Of a DNA stretch of 17,165 nucleotides, positions 14,911-17,165 are shown in pieces. The notes beneath the pieces are model-generated. The model saw only the letters and a program-made list of their open reading frames with translations, did not search any database and had not been told where the DNA came from. Both the position numbers and the translations under genes were made by a program. The DNA lies in contig CALDIE010000206.1 in the NCBI GenBank assembly GCA_937901625.1, positions 1-17,165 on the forward strand, given 5' to 3'. The DNA comes from an uncultured Lachnospiraceae bacterium. GTDB lineage: Bacteria > Bacillota > Clostridia > Lachnospirales > Lachnospiraceae. Position 1 is the first letter of the stretch; the number at the start of each line of letters is the position of its first letter.

Positions 14911-16293
14911 TTACAACAGAAACAATCTAGCCAGCTTTTCACCGATCTCGCTGTAAGGCTGGTAACGTATCGGCAGTGTCGGATACCACTTCCGGTCCAC
15001 GATCGTCTTAAAGTGCGAGAACGTATCGAAACCGTATTTCCCGTGATATGCGCCCATACCGCTTTCGCCAACGCCGCCAAACGGAGCGTTGCTTCCGACA
15101 AGGTGCATGATACAGTCATTGATGCATCCGCCACCGTAACGACACTGCTCCGTGATCATCTTGATGTTACTGCGGCTTCTTGAAAACATATACAACGCTA
15201 ACGGTCTCTTATAGGATTCCACGGTATCTATCACTTCTTCCAGGGAATCATAGGTTAGGACCGGAAGGATAGGACCAAAGATCTCCTCCCTCATCACGGC
15301 ATCTTCCCACGTGACATTCTTAAGGATCGTGGGTTCGATCTGCAAGGTCTCATCCAAACGTTTCCCGCCGGTTACGATCTTGTTTTCGTCGATCAGACCG
15401 AGAAGTCTGCGGTAATGCTTGCGGTTGATGATCTTTCCATAGGAAGGGTTTAAGAAGGCATTTTCTCCAAACTGCTTTACCACTTCCTTCTTCATGCAGG
15501 TTAAGATCTCGTTACGCACACTCTTAGCGCACAGGACATAGTCCGGTGCCACACAGGTCTGCCCGCAGTTTAAGAACTTTGCAAATACAATCCTCTTCGC
15601 TGCAGCCTTTATGTTCGCGGTCTCATCTACGATACAGGGACTCTTCCCGCCCAGTTCGAGAGTCACCGGGGTTAAGTGTTCCGCTGCCCTTCGAAGCACT
15701 TCTTTTCCGACAGTCTGGCTGCCGGTAAAGAAAATATAATCCCACTTTTCCGAAAACAGAAACTGATTTTCAAACCGTCCTCCGGTCATCACCGCCACGT
15801 ACTCCTTCGGGAAGATCTCCTCGATCATATCCTTTACCACCTGCGTGGTGGCCGCGGAATAAGCACTCGGTTTTAATACTACGGTATTGCCTGCCGCGAT
15901 CGCGTCCACCAACGGCTCGATACTTAATAAAAAGGGATAATTCCACGGGCTGATGATCAGGACATTTCCGTAAGGAACCGGTCTTACCCAAGTCTTTCCC
16001 GGTAAGTTTGCTATGGGCGTAGGAACTCTCCGTTCTTCCGCATAGAGGCAGATGTGGATCAACATATGGGAGATCTCACTCTTCGCGATCCCCACCTCAC
16101 ACATATATCCCTCCATTGAACTCTTTCCCAGATCGCGGTTTAACGCTTCAAGGATCCTGTCCTCATATCGTTCGATCGCTCGATAGAGTTTTTTTAACGC
16201 CGTGATGCGATACCCCACCGAAAGCGTTACACCGCTTCGAAAGAAAGCGCGCTGGCTTTCTATGATCTTTTGCTTTTTCTCAAAGTTTGTCAT
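14911..16293 (-). CDS. NAD(P)-dependent aldehyde dehydrogenase, class 3/fatty aldehyde dehydrogenase-like
   Basis: Oxidises an aldehyde to the acid with NAD(P). The 460-residue length matches class 3-type (ALDH3-like) enzymes, which lack the extra N-terminal segment of classes 1 and 2. Visible motifs are SPWNYPF with N118, the glycine motif FTGSQTVGKEV (189-199), the general base E213 in LELGGK, and catalytic C247 in GQTCVAPDY. EEIFGPILPV and a late FGGVGESGMGAYHGKYGF follow. All catalytic residues are present. The start ATG follows GGAGGAAG with good spacing. It has its own AT-rich upstream region and appears separate from the TusA-like gene. The natural substrate (fatty, aromatic or glycan-derived aldehyde) cannot be told from sequence. 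Confidence 0.92.
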   Translation of the reverse strand: MTNFEKKQKIIESQRAFFRSGVTLSVGYRITALKKLYRAIERYEDRILEALNRDLGKSSMEGYMCEVGIAKSEISHMLIHICLYAEERRVPTPIANLPGKTWVRPVPYGNVLIISPWNYPFLLSIEPLVDAIAAGNTVVLKPSAYSAATTQVVKDMIEEIFPKEYVAVMTGGRFENQFLFSEKWDYIFFTGSQTVGKEVLRRAAEHLTPVTLELGGKSPCIVDETANIKAAAKRIVFAKFLNCGQTCVAPDYVLCAKSVRNEILTCMKKEVVKQFGENAFLNPSYGKIINRKHYRRLLGLIDENKIVTGGKRLDETLQIEPTILKNVTWEDAVMREEIFGPILPVLTYDSLEEVIDTVESYKRPLALYMFSRSRSNIKMITEQCRYGGGCINDCIMHLVGSNAPFGGVGESGMGAYHGKYGFDTFSHFKTIVDRKWYPTLPIRYQPYSEIGEKLARLFLL

Positions 16294-16396
16294 TTCTGTC
16301 TGTTCTTCCTCCGTGTCGCTCTACTGCTTCCCGCGATCTTTCATGACCCATTATTTTTCATATCAATTCATCAGGATCATACGGTCTTTTTTTCTT

Positions 16397-16418
16397 GATA
16401 TATATCGTCATATATATC
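16397..16418. promoter_or_regulatory. perfect 9-bp inverted repeat, candidate operator for the aldehyde dehydrogenase gene
   Basis: GATATATAT (16397-16405), spacer CGTC, then ATATATATC (16410-16418). In minus-strand terms it lies just downstream of the predicted -10, a typical place for repressor binding. The AT alternation makes a chance palindrome somewhat more likely. Confidence 0.4.
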
Positions 16419-16425
16419 TTTTATA

Positions 16426-16455
16426 ATTGTACTTTTTATTATTGTACTTTTTATT
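16426..16455. repeat. perfect tandem duplication of a 15-bp unit in the aldehyde dehydrogenase promoter
   Basis: ATTGTACTTTTTATT occurs at 16426-16440 and again at 16441-16455. On the minus strand each copy supplies a TACAAT hexamer, so the duplication creates a second potential -10 sequence. Confidence 0.85.
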
Positions 16456-16469
16456 CTTTTTACAGACAA
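16441..16469 (-). promoter_or_regulatory. predicted promoter of the aldehyde dehydrogenase gene
   Basis: Minus strand: TTGTCT (16469-16464), 17 bases, then TACAAT (16446-16441), giving a start near 16434 and a leader of about 140 bases. The -10 lies within one copy of the 15-bp tandem repeat; the other copy gives a second TACAAT 15 bases downstream. Confidence 0.5.
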
Positions 16470-16492
16470 GAAGAAAAGAAAATCCATAATAC

Positions 16493-16510
16493 AAAAACGC
16501 TTATGCGTCA
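16493..16510 (-). terminator. short hairpin plus T-run after the TusA-like gene
   Basis: On the minus strand ACGC-ATAA-GCGT is followed directly by further T residues (TTTTT at 16497-16493), beginning a few bases after the stop codon. The stem is only 4-5 bp, so termination may be partial. Confidence 0.4.
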
Positions 16511-16514
16511 TACC

Positions 16515-16766
16515 TCAGTCTCCGACTTTTTGGATGTACAGCTCAAAGGTACCGTCTCCGTTATCCTCTAACTTTAAGATCTTATGTCCTTCGTCCTTAA
16601 CGCTTCTGGGAACATTCTGTACCGGCTCCCCGTCATTGATGTGAACCTGCAAAATCTGTCCGTCATCGAGCTCATCCAAAGCCACCTTTGTCTTTACAAA
16701 AGTAACGGGACATACCACATCCGTAATATCCACTTTCTCATCTACCTGAAAATCCAAGTCTGCCAT
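16515..16766 (-). CDS. TusA/SirA-like sulfur carrier protein
   Basis: Small 83-residue protein of the TusA-like fold, members of which carry a persulfide on a conserved cysteine and pass sulfur between enzymes. The cysteine is C19 in DVVCPVTFVKTKVAL. The classical CPxP motif reads CPVT here, a variant I associate with anaerobe TusA-like proteins outside the tRNA-thiolation TusA group. A conserved DELDDGQILQVHINDGEP segment follows. Start ATG is preceded by AAGGAGG, which overlaps the TAA of the upstream JAMM gene (14-base gap), so the two are co-translated. The pairing points to a sulfur relay for cysteine or cofactor assembly; the partners lie outside the window. Confidence 0.82.
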   Translation of the reverse strand: MADLDFQVDEKVDITDVVCPVTFVKTKVALDELDDGQILQVHINDGEPVQNVPRSVKDEGHKILKLEDNGDGTFELYIQKVGD

Positions 16767-16780
16767 CTTACCGATCCTCC

Positions 16781-17165
16781 TTATATAATTATCAATTCCT
16801 CTTTTTCGGATACCTTTTCTCCGTTTACCGTTTCCACATGGAATGAATTCAGCACGGGATTATTCTCCTCCACCAGAGAAAGGATCAGGTAGCTGGCTTT
16901 GCTGTCGTTGGCCAGTCTCTTATCCTCCTCAGAAGGTCTTGACGGGCTTTCCGGATGAGAATGAAAATTCCCGATCAAACCCACCCCATTTGCCCTTGCA
17001 TCCTTTAATGCAGCAAACTGTTCTTTCGGATCCATAGAAAAATGTTCATTGCTCTCATCTATATTTCGAAGAAGATATACTTTCGTCACCGTTTTCACAT
17101 TTCCCTCGACTGTACCTGCAAGCAGTCCGCAGGATTCATTCGGCAGCCCTTTTCTGCAGAAAAGG
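16781..17165 (-). CDS. JAMM/MPN+ (Mec+-like) metallopeptidase, 5' end outside the window
   Basis: Zinc isopeptidase-like JAMM domain. The metal site is GNFHSHPESPSRPSEEDK, the HxH...S..D pattern, and the catalytic glutamate lies upstream in GLPNESCGLLAG. An internal GTG at 17098 would exclude that glutamate. The frame stays open to the window edge and encodes conserved family sequence, so the gene is partial and starts outside the window, probably by some 10-20 codons. In bacteria such proteins (for example Mec of Mycobacterium tuberculosis) release cysteine from, or mature, ubiquitin-like sulfur carriers. The immediately following TusA-like gene supports a sulfur-transfer role. The real substrate carrier is not visible here. 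Confidence 0.82.
   Translation of the reverse strand, partial: LFCRKGLPNESCGLLAGTVEGNVKTVTKVYLLRNIDESNEHFSMDPKEQFAALKDARANGVGLIGNFHSHPESPSRPSEEDKRLANDSKASYLILSLVEENNPVLNSFHVETVNGEKVSEKEELIII

Noticed and set aside
16781..17098. JAMM protein starting at the internal GTG at 17098
   Set aside because: The open frame continues to the window edge and encodes the conserved LPNESCGLLAG with the catalytic glutamate, so the GTG start would remove part of the active site.

Overview
The window looks like a chromosomal segment of an anaerobic low-to-moderate-GC Firmicute, most likely Clostridia of the Lachnospiraceae type. The reasons are strong AGGAGG-type ribosome binding sites with some TTG/GTG starts, Gram-positive families (YhaM-type exonuclease with OB-fold and HD domain, MutS2 with Smr domain, a two-component pair next to an HtrA-like surface protein), an isolated fdhD, a JAMM/TusA-like sulfur module, and a GTGACA...TGTCAC repeat typical of these bacteria. 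The genus cannot be fixed from the sequence alone. All recognisable genes except fdhD lie on the minus strand.

Right end (16515-17165): a JAMM/Mec+-type metallopeptidase, running off the window edge, is followed by a TusA-like sulfur carrier; both probably belong to a sulfur relay operon extending outside. A small terminator-like hairpin follows. A separate aldehyde dehydrogenase gene (14911-16293) has its own AT-rich promoter region with a perfect 15-bp tandem repeat and a perfect 9-bp inverted repeat.

Middle (12152-14822) is an eroded or plastic zone. A YbjN-like gene is cut by a single in-frame amber codon into two contiguous same-frame ORFs. A beta-carbonic anhydrase has neither a usable start nor its last part, and its broken 3' end abuts and overlaps the convergent fdhD gene, the only plus-strand gene. 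fdhD carries an unusual 10-residue repeat expansion next to its cysteine pair. Upstream of fdhD there are 630 bases without a gene. They hold a REP/MITE-like palindromic element of about 270 bp bounded by two near-identical terminator-like repeats, then two imperfect 37-bp direct repeats that each fold into a hairpin, plus a further terminator-like hairpin.

Left part (39-12151) is a tight minus-strand run of seven genes with gaps of 3-78 bases. The order is a bifunctional fucokinase/fucose-1-phosphate guanylyltransferase (Fkp-like), mutS2, an OmpR-type response regulator, a sensor histidine kinase, an HtrA-like membrane protein with PDZ domain, a YhaM-type 3'-5' exoribonuclease, and the 23S rRNA m5U methyltransferase rlmD. 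A promoter with a perfect TATAAT lies in front of the fucokinase gene. The most striking point is that the HtrA-like protein has lost all three catalytic triad residues while keeping its fold motifs and PDZ domain. It therefore looks like a pseudoprotease encoded with its own two-component system, rather like CssRS-HtrA but with a non-proteolytic output or sensor.

No rRNA, tRNA, CRISPR array, transposase gene or phage gene was seen.
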